Source of the DNA: CAWKGV01 sp963849305
GTDB lineage: Bacteria; Pseudomonadota; Alphaproteobacteria; Acetobacterales; Acetobacteraceae
Length of the DNA stretch: 64,000 nt
Direction of reading: 5' to 3'
NCBI GenBank assembly: GCA_963849305.1
Contig: CAWKGV010000004.1
Span: 62,001-126,000, forward strand
Shown here: piece by piece, positions 52,050 to 63,041 of the stretch
Numbering within the stretch: position 1 is the first letter of the stretch
How the letters are laid out: every line of letters starts with the position of its first letter
Notes under the pieces: model-generated
What the model saw: only the letters and a program-made list of their open reading frames with translations
What the model was told of the DNA's origin: nothing
Databases searched by the model: none
Translations under genes and position numbers: made by a program

Positions 52050-54263
52050 TCATGAGGTTGGGATAAGCAGTTCGGATTGGCGGGCTATCACCTTGATCCG
52101 GAGTCCCTTTTGTTTGCCGCGCATCACGTGGACCGCGTCGAGTTCGCCGCGCTTGACACGCTGCAACACGGTCTGTCGCGAAACCCCGAGCGCGCGCATT
52201 GCTTCCCGCATGGGCACGAAGCCATCGTCGGCTTCGCCGCCATTGAAACGGGCGATGAGGTCATCGGTCAAACGGATGCGCCATGGGGCTCCGGGCGTCA
52301 GTTGCTCGCCTGCGATGATGCCGTCGTTGAGCAAGCGATGGAGGGTCGACGGGGCAACGCCGAGCACGATGGCGGCTTTCTTGATCGTCAGCAGTTCGCC
52401 GTCGGGCGCGTCGGCTCTCGGCTCAAAGCATCCAATGTCCCAGTGGCGACGCAGGTTGCCTACGTGACCCGCCTCGAACCGATGACCGTATGCCGTTGTG
52501 CGCCCCTGCCGATTGAGGATGCCGGCGATCACGCTGTCGGGGTAATGGCAGGCGAGGCGGCGAACGAGCGCGATCGTGTCCTCGTCAGTGCGGATCGTGG
52601 CCGGCCGCGAGCGCGGCAGCGCCAGGTCGATCTCGTCGAGCGCGCCGCCTTTCCAGCGGATCGTGAGGTGCGCGGCGGCTTTGTCGCGCTCGACCTTGAT
52701 GATGACTTCCTCAGTCAGTGCCCGCAGCAACTCCTTCCTGTCACGTGGTGCGGTGGTTGGGGCGTGCCACACCCTGGCCAGATCGGGCCCGATCGAGAGC
52801 AGACGGTCGCGCTCCTCCAGGGAGAGTAAGCGTGGACGCTCCCGCTCGCGGCGTGCAAGCTCGGCTTTAGCAGCTTCGAGGGCGTTCAAGCCCTTCTCCC
52901 ACTCGCGCTCGAGTCCGCGAGCAACCAACCGATTATCGGGATCCACAGCACGGTATCGGCGCTCGGCGCGCCTCGCTTCGTAGCTCGCTCGTTCGACGCC
53001 GAGGCGCCATTGTTTGAGCATGGCCTCGCGATCTGCTTCGAGCCTTTCGGCGGCGGCGATACTGGCTGCGAGCTTCGCCGGTTCGAGGGCGGCGATGAAG
53101 GTCCGTGCGACGGCGTCGTCAATCTGAATGCCGCCCACATTGAGACAATAGACGCCGCGGCCTTCGACAAGGACCTTGCCGGGGCAATGATAGCCCGCTG
53201 ACGAATGACGCCCGCGGTAGTGCGTGCGCAGGCGACGTCCGCAATGGCCGCAGCTGGCGAGGCCCTGCAGCAGGGCGTTACCTTCCCTCACGGCGCCCCC
53301 CACCTTGCGTGGCCCCGGGCGCGTGTTTTGCGCGATCCGCGCCTGATTGGCCTCATAGGTCTGCCAGTCGATGAAGCCCGGATGGTGTTCCGGGATGAGC
53401 ACCTGCCACTCGGAGCGTGAGAGATGTCGAATGCGCTTGCGCCGGCCACCCGCGGCATCCAGCATCGTCTCCGTGCGGGTTTTGCCATAGGCATAGGCGC
53501 CGGCATAGACCGGATTGGTCAGCACGTGGTGGATGGCCGTATAGCTCGCGTCACCCCACCGGATCTCGAATCCCTGATGCATCTGCAGCGGCAAGCTGAG
53601 CCCTTCGGAGCGTAACCAGAGCCAGACGCGACGTACCGAACCGGTCTCTGCAAACTTGGCAAAGACGGCGCGGATAGCCGTCACGACCGCCTCATCCGGG
53701 TGGAAGCGGACCTCACCGTCGGCGTCGCCCCAAAGGAACCCGACCGGCAACCCGCGTCTGAGTTCGCCGCGGGCGGCCTTGTTGCGAATACCGCCGTTCA
53801 GACGTGCGCGCAGGACGTGCAGTTCGGCCTCGCTCATTGTCCCTTTCAATCCGAGCAGGAGCCGGTCATTGAACAGCGCCGGATGATAGAGGCCATCAGC
53901 ATCGCCGATGAGCGTGTCGCTGAGGCCGGCGAGATCGATGAGGCGATGCCAGTCGGCGTTGTTGCGGGCGAGACGCGAAACTTCGAGGCCGAGCACGAGA
54001 CCGACATGGCCGAGCGCCACTTCGGCAGTGAGGCGAGCAAATCCCGAGCGGGTGACAGCGCCGGAACCGGAGAGACCGAGGTCCTCGTCGATGACAATGA
54101 TACGATCATCGGGCCAGCCGAGCTCGCGAGCCTTGATCTCCAGCGCATATTGCCGGTCCGTCAACTCGCGATTGTGTTCGACCTGTGCGGCGCTCGATTG
54201 ACGGAGATAGACAATGGCCTGACGGGAGATATGACTGGCGGTGATCTTGGAAACTTCATTCAC
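52050..54263 (-). CDS. Large serine recombinase
   Basis: 737 residues. The resolvase domain shows AIVYLRQSSAAQVEHNREL with the nucleophile Ser and GLSGSGAVTRSGFARL further on, then LGLEVSRLARNNADWHRLID. A recombinase domain (VYAGAYAYGKTRTE), zinc ribbon CGHCGRRLRTHYRGRHSSAG and a coiled-coil follow. The C-terminal part carries two excisionase-like HTH segments (LTIKKAAIVLGVAPSTLHRL and MREAMRALGVSRQTVLQRVK), an unusual addition. GTG 54263 overlaps the 61-residue gene upstream (GTGAATGA). It catalyses site-specific strand exchange, probably of its own element. Confidence 0.92.
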   Translation of the reverse strand: MNEVSKITASHISRQAIVYLRQSSAAQVEHNRELTDRQYALEIKARELGWPDDRIIVIDEDLGLSGSGAVTRSGFARLTAEVALGHVGLVLGLEVSRLARNNADWHRLIDLAGLSDTLIGDADGLYHPALFNDRLLLGLKGTMSEAELHVLRARLNGGIRNKAARGELRRGLPVGFLWGDADGEVRFHPDEAVVTAIRAVFAKFAETGSVRRVWLWLRSEGLSLPLQMHQGFEIRWGDASYTAIHHVLTNPVYAGAYAYGKTRTETMLDAAGGRRKRIRHLSRSEWQVLIPEHHPGFIDWQTYEANQARIAQNTRPGPRKVGGAVREGNALLQGLASCGHCGRRLRTHYRGRHSSAGYHCPGKVLVEGRGVYCLNVGGIQIDDAVARTFIAALEPAKLAASIAAAERLEADREAMLKQWRLGVERASYEARRAERRYRAVDPDNRLVARGLEREWEKGLNALEAAKAELARRERERPRLLSLEERDRLLSIGPDLARVWHAPTTAPRDRKELLRALTEEVIIKVERDKAAAHLTIRWKGGALDEIDLALPRSRPATIRTDEDTIALVRRLACHYPDSVIAGILNRQGRTTAYGHRFEAGHVGNLRRHWDIGCFEPRADAPDGELLTIKKAAIVLGVAPSTLHRLLNDGIIAGEQLTPGAPWRIRLTDDLIARFNGGEADDGFVPMREAMRALGVSRQTVLQRVKRGELDAVHVMRGKQKGLRIKVIARQSELLIPTS

Positions 54264-54441
54264 CGCCCGCCTCCGTCAGCGGTTGGGTCGCGAGCATCCG
54301 GGCGATAAGCCGTGCGAGAATCTCGAGCGCCGCCATGCGAGACGCATCGTCGAGCTGGTCCCATGGTGCCGGAGTGGGCCTTGGCGCCGGGGGGATCGAC
54401 GGCCGGTCGGACGGATTGAGAATCGGGAGCGTCAACTGCAT
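54256..54441 (-). CDS. Small protein encoded just before the serine recombinase
   Basis: 61 residues: MQLTLPILNPSDRPSIPPAP, then WDQLDDASRMAALEILARLI, i.e. a Pro-rich N-terminus and one predicted helix. Its ATG at 54441 has ggaggg 5 bases upstream, and its stop overlaps the recombinase start. A reading frame opens as far up as 54636, but the ribosome site favours 54441. Function is unknown; it may help recombination. Confidence 0.65.
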   Translation of the reverse strand: MQLTLPILNPSDRPSIPPAPRPTPAPWDQLDDASRMAALEILARLIARMLATQPLTEAGGE

Positions 54442-54742
54442 GGCGGCCCTCCATTGGCAAAACGGGCTGGCCGAGTCGGCCATGGAGAGCGTCGAGGACC
54501 GTGCGCAGGTGGAGCAAATCGCGGAGCCGGCCGAGGTCATGTTGTGCTGCGCCGTCGTCGGGCGCAGGCGAACCGCCGCCATCGCCACATTCGTCCCAGT
54601 CGGTCCATTTTGCGGGAATGAGCGAGCGGCTGCCATCCGGCAGGCTAACCAGCAAAAGCGAGACCCCGCGCCGCCGCATGCTGCTGGTCACAGTCAATTG
54701 CCGGCCCTCGAAAGCATGGCGCTCCCGGAGGATCGTCACCAT
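54260..54742 (-). CDS. DUF5372-like small protein of the recombinase element
   Basis: The frame starts VTILRERHAFEGRQLTVTSS, RRGVSLLLVSLPDGSRSLIP and AKWTDWDECG, which fits DUF5372, a small family next to serine recombinases. Only the first ~85 residues look like a real domain. The frame stays open to 54260, but its last ~60 codons overlap the 61-residue gene in another frame and have shadow-like composition, so the true end is uncertain. Function is unknown. Confidence 0.6.
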   Translation of the reverse strand: MVTILRERHAFEGRQLTVTSSMRRRGVSLLLVSLPDGSRSLIPAKWTDWDECGDGGGSPAPDDGAAQHDLGRLRDLLHLRTVLDALHGRLGQPVLPMEGRHAVDAPDSQSVRPAVDPPGAKAHSGTMGPARRCVSHGGARDSRTAYRPDARDPTADGGGR

Positions 54743-54783
54743 TGCCGGAATATGACGGTGATGGGTAGTCTGTGGCCGCTTCC

Positions 54784-55791
54784 TTCGAGCGTCTCCCGCA
54801 GCACCACTTGGTGAACCTGATGGCGGCGGCCAGCTGCGCGCCTGAGGTCGTCGGTCTGCTCGAAGAGATGATGCTCGCGTTCAGGGAACGCAACTCGTTC
54901 GGCATCATCCAGGGCGTTTATCCTTCGGACGCGCTTGGCAACTTCTTCCTGTCCGACTTCGACGCCTACTGCGAACTCGCCGACATTCTTTCGGCGCGTT
55001 ACGTCGACGACATCTACATGGGCTTCCCTTCAGAGCCGGCAGCGCGGCAGGGGCTGGGACGTCTCATCGAGACGCTGCGAAAGGACGGCCTTCACCTCAA
55101 CGAGTACAAGTCGAAAATCATGGCGGCCGCCGACGTGATCAGGGAGGAGACGGCGATCGACCGCCTCTTCGACGAGATCCGCGAGGAGGTCGAGGACGAC
55201 GAGTTGTACGAGCGTGCGAGTCCTTACGGTTTCGAAGTCGGGTAGGAGGAAGAGGAAGAGGAAGAGGACAACCACGAGGATCTCGAGAACGCGGCGGTCG
55301 AGCGTCTGACGGCGAACATAGATGACCACTCGCATCATGAGGACCAGATTGAGAAGTTCTGCCTGCCCATCCTCCGGTCGGCTGCCTCCGATAGCGCGGT
55401 CTATCACGTTCTGGCCCGGCTCAAGGAGAAGCCGCACCAGACGAGGCTGTACTTCTCCTACATCTCGACATTCGTGCGATCGAACCAGGACGTGGTGAAA
55501 GCACTGGAGGCGCTCTTGCCCGACGAAACGGTTTCAGACTATCAGAGAATGTTCCTGCTGGCCGCGCTGCTGCGTGCTAGAGGAGTTGAGCGGTCTACCG
55601 TCAACATCGCGCTCCATTGGCTCCAGAACCGGCTGGTCGCCAGGGAAACTCGCGCCATAGCAGCAATACTGGCGGCTAAGCGCGGCGTAGCTCAGCAGAA
55701 GCGGACCGTCCGCACGTCCTATGAGGACGAGCCGTCCGACTACGTCCGAAGCGCCATCCTGTTTTCGGCCAAGTACCTTGACCTCGGCTGA
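54784..55791 (+). pseudogene. Reverse transcriptase, C-terminal fragment with in-frame amber codon
   Basis: Starts FERLPQHHLVNLMAAASCAP, the text expected after motif A. It has GIIQGVYPSDALGNFFLSDF (motif B, QG and S) and ARYVDDIYMGF (motif C, YVDD at 55000-55011). A TAG at 55243-55245 follows GFEVG, and the same frame then continues with a Glu-rich run and a helical domain (FCLPILRSAASDSAVYHVLA ... YVRSAILFSAKYLDLG) to 55791. So a single nonsense change separates the palm from a C-terminal alpha-helical domain like those of AbiA/AbiK-type defence RTs. An internal GTG start at 54772 is an accident of insertion. Confidence 0.8.
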
Positions 55792-56135
55792 GCGGAAGAC
55801 CTGCAAGCGGGCGTGGGGAGGGCACACGCCAATTACCACTCTGATTGCCAAAGCTATTTTAAATTGCCGAGGGCGCGATTTCAACTGGAGCGATGATATC
55901 GGCACAGCGGATAGGTGAGACGCTTGGCGGCTACTCACTGGCCACAGTGGATGGGTTGGATTGCGACTGAATCGCCGCTTCCAGCACGCCACTCCCCCTC
56001 GGGAGGTCTGCTCTGGGTCGGGTGCCGTCCTACGATCTCGCCATTTCAGCCCGGTTAGCCTGGCCGCCCTCGCCCGCTTGCATCGGACCCGCTGCCATGC
56101 AGGATGCCGGCAGGATCAGCAAAGGAGCCCAGGCC
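55792..56135. other. Intergenic region before the thiolase gene
   Basis: 344 bp after the end of the RT frame. No supported gene, repeat or hairpin with a T-run was found. A Shine-Dalgarno sequence (aaaggag, 56121-56127) belongs to the thiolase. It probably marks the right border of the accessory region. Confidence 0.5.
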
Positions 56136-57318
56136 ATGGAGCGAGAAGTCGTCGTCGTCTCCGGTGTGCGGACCGCGGTCGGTGATTTCGGCGGCGCTCT
56201 CAAGGACATGCCGCCCACCGAGCTTGGCGCCCAGGTGGTACGCGAGGCGCTCGCCCGCGCGGAGGTGGCCGGCGAGGAAGTCGGCCATGTCGTCTTCGGC
56301 AACGTGATCCACACCGAGGCCAAGGACATGTACCTCGCCCGCGTCGCCGCGCTGAACGCGGGTGTGTTCGCAGACCGCGCCGGCGCTGACGCTGAACCGG
56401 CTCTGCGGCTCGGGGCTACAAGCCATCGTCTCCGCCTCGCAAAGCATCCTGCTCGGTGACACCGACATCGCCGTGGGTGGCGGGGCCGAGAGCATGAGCC
56501 GGGCGGCTTATATCGCGCAGGGAGTGCGCTGGGGCGCCCGCATGGGCGATACCGCGATGATCGACATGATGATCGGTGCGCTCAACGACCCATTCAACAA
56601 GATCCACATGGGCGAGACGGCGGAGAACCTGGCCGAATCACATCAGATCACGCGTGCCCAGCAGGACGCGCTCGCGGTGGAGTCGCATCGGCGCGCCGCC
56701 CGCGCGATCAAGGAAGGTCGGTTCAAGGACCAGGTCCATCCGATCCGGCTCAAGACGCGCAAGGGCGAGACCGTGTTCGACACCGACGAGCACGTTCGCC
56801 CCGACGCCACGCCCGAGGACATGGCGAAGCTGCGCCCGGCGTTCCGCAAGGACGGAACGGTGACGGCGGGCAATGCTTCCGGCATCAACGACGGCGCCGC
56901 GGCCGTGGTGCTGATGGAGGGGCGCACCGCCGAGAAGCGCAATGCCGAGCCGCTCGGCCGGCTGGTCGCCTACGCCCATTCGGGCGTCGATCCGAAGATC
57001 ATGGGGATCGGGCCGGTGCCGGCGACCCGGGCCGCGCTGGAACGCGCGGGGCTCAAGCTGGCCGATATCGATGTGATCGAATCGAACGAGGCGTTCGCCG
57101 CCCAGGCTTGCGCGGTGGCCAAGGATCTTGGCTTCGATCCGGAGAAGACCAACCCGAACGGCTCGGGGATCGCGCTCGGTCACCCGGTCGGCGCCACCGG
57201 CACGATTCTGACCGTTAAGGCGCTTTACGAGCTGCGGCGGGTCAACGGCCGGTACGCGCTTGTGACCATGTGTATCGGCGGTGGCCAAGGCATCGCGGCG
57301 ATCTTCGAGCGGGTGTGA
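56136..57318 (+). pseudogene. Acetyl-CoA acetyltransferase / beta-ketothiolase, one frameshift
   Basis: Starts MEREVVVVSGVRTAVGDFGG (aaaggag 8 bases before the ATG). Near 56363 one extra T shifts the frame. The sequence then continues TLNRLCGSGLQAIVSASQS with the acyl-carrying Cys, NEAFAAQACAVAKDLGF and GHPVGATGTILT (His), and ALVTMCIGGGQGIA with the second Cys. Joined it is about 393 residues, the usual thiolase length. It condenses two acetyl-CoA, or cleaves ketoacyl-CoA, and could feed PHA synthesis. The single T insertion in a gene otherwise intact may be a read error. Confidence 0.85.
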
Positions 57319-57390
57319 GGCCCCGCGACTCCACGCGCACGTTGTTTCCGGCCGCCCGGTACGCCATCTTGGCTGCGTCCCGGGCACCCG

Positions 57391-57577
57391 GCGCGGGAGA
57401 GAGCGACTAGGTCGCCGCCGAAGGCGCAACCGCCCCCGGAAACGCTCAGGCAAAAGGACCGCGGCGGGAACAACGGACCTCTGGAAAGTTGGCTGGCCGC
57501 GCTCGCGGCCCGCCGCACCGATGGGGTAAGGACGGGCAAAGCCCCTCCAATCTCTCAGGTCTTCGCGACAGAGGGGG
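57391..57577 (+). promoter_or_regulatory. Tandem glycine riboswitch
   Basis: Two aptamer units stand directly upstream of gcvT. The first (57391-57486) has gggagagagc, gccgaaggcgcaa, ggaaacgctcaggcaaaa (the classic conserved loop) and ggacctctgg. The second (57489-57577) has ccgatggggtaa, gggcaaagcccctcc and aatctctcagg. Such tandem glycine sensors switch on the glycine cleavage operon when glycine is abundant. Confidence 0.9.
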
Positions 57578-57602
57578 GCCGATTGTCACGGGCGGCAGGC
57601 TC

Positions 57603-58793
57603 GTGGGGGCCCTGAGCGCGGAGCGTGCGTTGATTGAGAATGCGTTGATCGACGATCCAACCCCGCCGCCCTTGCGCACGACCCCTCTCGATGTCTGGCA
57701 CCGGGCGCTCGGAGCCAGAATGGTGCCCTTCGCCGGCTGGTCGCTTCCGGTTCAATACACTCCCACTGGCCCGCTCGCCGCCCGCTGCCGGGGCGGGATT
57801 ATCGCCGAGCATCTGCATTGCCGCGAGCAGGCGGCTTTGTTCGATGTCTCCCATATGGGCCAGGCTCTGCTCACAGGCTGGAACGCCGCCGCTGCGCTGG
57901 AGCAGCTTGTGCCTGGCGACATCGCCGGTCTGCGCCCGGGCCGGCAGCGGTACACCCTGCTGCTGAACGAGGCGGGCGGCATCCGCGACGATATGATGGT
58001 GGCCCGGCTCGCCGAGGACCGGCTGTTCCTCGTGGTAAATGCCAGCCGCAGGGAGGGCGACCTCGCCCATCTCGCCACCTCGCTTCCGTCCGGCCCGCGC
58101 CTAACCGAGATCGAGGATCGCGCCTTGCTCGCCCTGCAAGGCCCGAAAGCCGCGGCCGCCCTCGCCCGCCTCTGCCCGGTCGCGCCCGGCCTGCCCTTCC
58201 TCGGCATCGCCGAAACACTGGTCGACGGGCATCCCTGCCTGGTTTCCCGCTCGGGCTACACCGGGGAGGACGGGTTCGAGATCTCGGTCCCGGTCGAGCA
58301 CGCCGAAGCCCTCGCCGGCCGCTTGCTGGACCAGCCGGAAGTGGCGCCGGCCGGCCTCGGGGCGCGCGACTCGCTTCGCCTGGAGGCGGGGCTCTGCCTC
58401 TCCGGCAACGACATCGACGAACTGACCACTCCGATCGAGGCCGGTCTCGGCTGGGTGATCGGCAAGCGGCGGCGGACGGCGTGGGATTTCCCCGGCGCCG
58501 CCGCGATCCGCGACCAGGTCGAGCACGGATTTCCCCGCCTGCGCGTCGGCATCCGACCGGAAGGCCGTGCTATCGCCCGCGCCGGCAATGACATCGTGGC
58601 CGATGACGGCACCGCCGCCGGCACCGTCACCTCCGGCGGGTTCTCGCCGAGCCTGAGCGCGCCGATCGCCATGGGCTATGTCCGCCGTGACCTCGCGGCA
58701 CCCGGCAAAAGCGTCCACCTGATGATCCGCGGCAAGCCGCTCCCGGCGACGGTCGCGGCCCTGCCCTTCGTTCCCCACCGTTACGCACGATAG
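57603..58793 (+). CDS. gcvT: Aminomethyltransferase, glycine cleavage T protein
   Basis: About 396 residues. It has TPLDVWHRALGARMVPFAGW and LPVQY at the N-terminus, then SHMGQALLTG, SGYTGEDGFEISVP (conserved Gly-Tyr-Thr-Gly-Glu-Asp), and the C-terminal barrel KPLPATVAALPFVPHRY. It transfers the aminomethyl carbon from lipoyl-GcvH to tetrahydrofolate and releases ammonia. The frame is open through the riboswitch; GTG 57603 (or TTG at 57630) is likely. The start is uncertain. It is followed by gcvH after 12 bp. Confidence 0.88.
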   Translation: MGALSAERALIENALIDDPTPPPLRTTPLDVWHRALGARMVPFAGWSLPVQYTPTGPLAARCRGGIIAEHLHCREQAALFDVSHMGQALLTGWNAAAALEQLVPGDIAGLRPGRQRYTLLLNEAGGIRDDMMVARLAEDRLFLVVNASRREGDLAHLATSLPSGPRLTEIEDRALLALQGPKAAAALARLCPVAPGLPFLGIAETLVDGHPCLVSRSGYTGEDGFEISVPVEHAEALAGRLLDQPEVAPAGLGARDSLRLEAGLCLSGNDIDELTTPIEAGLGWVIGKRRRTAWDFPGAAAIRDQVEHGFPRLRVGIRPEGRAIARAGNDIVADDGTAAGTVTSGGFSPSLSAPIAMGYVRRDLAAPGKSVHLMIRGKPLPATVAALPFVPHRYAR

Positions 58794-58805
58794 AGGAATC
58801 GCCCC

Positions 58806-59200
58806 ATGCCACTCCCCGACCGGAGCCAGCACGAGATCCGCTATACCCGCGAGCACGACTGGGTGCGCCTGGACGGCGACATCGCCACGGTCGGCATCAC
58901 CAATCATGCGCAGGAGGCCCTCGGCGACATGGTCTTCGTGGATGTGCCGGAGGTCGGGCGGGTCGTGGACCGCGACGAGGCTTGCGCCGTTGTGGAGAGT
59001 GTGAAGGCGGCATCCGATGTCTATGCCCCGCTCGCCGGGAAGGTGGTGGAGACCAACCAGGCCGTCGTCGAGGATCCCGCCTTGGTGAATGGCGACGCCC
59101 AGGGCGAGGGCTGGATATTCCGCCTGGAGATCGATGATCCCGACGCGTTCGACGAGTTGATGGACGAGACAGCCTATAACGAATACCTGGAGCAGCTCTG

Positions 59201-59201
<1 letters not shown>
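58806..59201 (+). CDS. gcvH: Glycine cleavage system H protein
   Basis: 131 residues: IRYTREHDWVRLDGDIATVG, then FVDVPEVGRVVDRDEACAVV and ESVKAASDVYAPLAGKVVE, where the Lys in ESVKAAS is the lipoylation site. It carries the aminomethyl group between GcvP, GcvT and dihydrolipoamide dehydrogenase. Its stop overlaps the gcvP start by one base. Confidence 0.95.
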
Positions 59202-62068
<2,867 letters not shown>

Positions 62069-62336
62069 GCGGGAATGGATCCATCCGGCTACCGCTCGGA
62101 ATTCGTCGCCGCTCCGCACCTGGTCTGAGGCGATCTTCAAGAGCTGGAACGTAGACTGATTGCGCGCAAGCGTGAGCTTGGCCTCTTCGGCAACGCCCTA
62201 TTCCCGTGAATGACGGGACACGCCGCACGGCCTCCAAGCGGCAGCTTTTGCAGGCGATTGCCGCTAATGCCGCAGTCCAGGGCCGTGTTCCAAGGTTCCG
62301 GGCCAGGTCCGAGCCGATTGACCGAGAAGCGGGTGC

Positions 62337-62864
62337 CTAACGAGCATCCCCGTCCTCCTCCAGCGTGATATCCACCATCAATTCGTTGCCAAGTCGTTCG
62401 AGGGCAGCCCGCAGCGTCCCGAGATCGGTGCCGTCGGTTGCGGCCAGACGTGCGCGGGCGTGGAACATCTGCTCGGCCGAGAACGACGCGCTGGCGACCC
62501 GGCTCTCGAACTCCTCGATGTTGAGGCCCCTCGACGCCAGAAGCTGGGTGATCTCGCGCACGATTCCGGGCCGGTCATGGCCCGTCACCTCGACCAGCAT
62601 CGTACGCCGGGGCGGCACCCGCACCGCGTGCGACGCCAGCAGCGTGACGTCGAGTCCCTCGGGCGCCAAGCCGCGCAGACGCTCGGCCAGCATCCCGGCG
62701 CTCGCCTCCGGCGCATCCACCAGCACGATTCCGGCGAACTGCCCGGCCAGCCGCGCCATGCGGCTTTCCAGCCAGTTCCCGCCCGCCCCCGCGACCTGTT
62801 CGGCGACGGCACGCACCAAGCCAGGCCGGTCGCGTCCGACCACCGTGAGGACGAAGAACGCCAT
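62337..62864 (-). CDS. gcvR: Two-ACT-domain protein, GcvR-like
   Basis: 175 residues containing two ACT domains: FFVLTVVGRDRPGLVRAVAE (first) and MLVEVTGHDRPGIVREITQL (second), each with the D-R-P-G ligand motif. GcvR represses gcv by binding GcvA; no gcvA is in the window and here a glycine riboswitch controls gcv, so its role may differ. ATG 62864 has aggag 7 bases before it, so the longer frame to 62891 is not used. It converges on the gcv operon 268 bp away. Confidence 0.82.
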   Translation of the reverse strand: MAFFVLTVVGRDRPGLVRAVAEQVAGAGGNWLESRMARLAGQFAGIVLVDAPEASAGMLAERLRGLAPEGLDVTLLASHAVRVPPRRTMLVEVTGHDRPGIVREITQLLASRGLNIEEFESRVASASFSAEQMFHARARLAATDGTDLGTLRAALERLGNELMVDITLEEDGDAR

Positions 62865-63041
62865 CGGCACACTCCTAAGTTGCTTGCTCACCTAGGCCGG
62901 GCATCCGATCGGTCAAGCGCCCCGGGGACTGTCGGCAGCATAGGCGGCCAAGGCCGAAACACGACTTGACGCTCCCTAACCGGTATCGGCAGATACCCGC
63001 GCGCACCGCCCCAAGACGCGGCCGCTGGGAGAAGGCGTTCA

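Larger units (their letters stand above)
52021..54785 (-). mobile_element. Serine-recombinase mobile element inserted in the RT gene
   Basis: Left edge: the RT codons for ISHY end at 52020, followed by ttgg. Right edge: gccgcttcc then TTCGAGCGTCTC resumes the RT at 54784. Both edges share CTT, fitting a crossover of 2-3 bp and no target duplication, as expected for a large serine recombinase. The unit of 2.76 kb carries the recombinase gene and two small upstream genes on the same strand. Joining the edges restores the RT frame. Confidence 0.75.
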
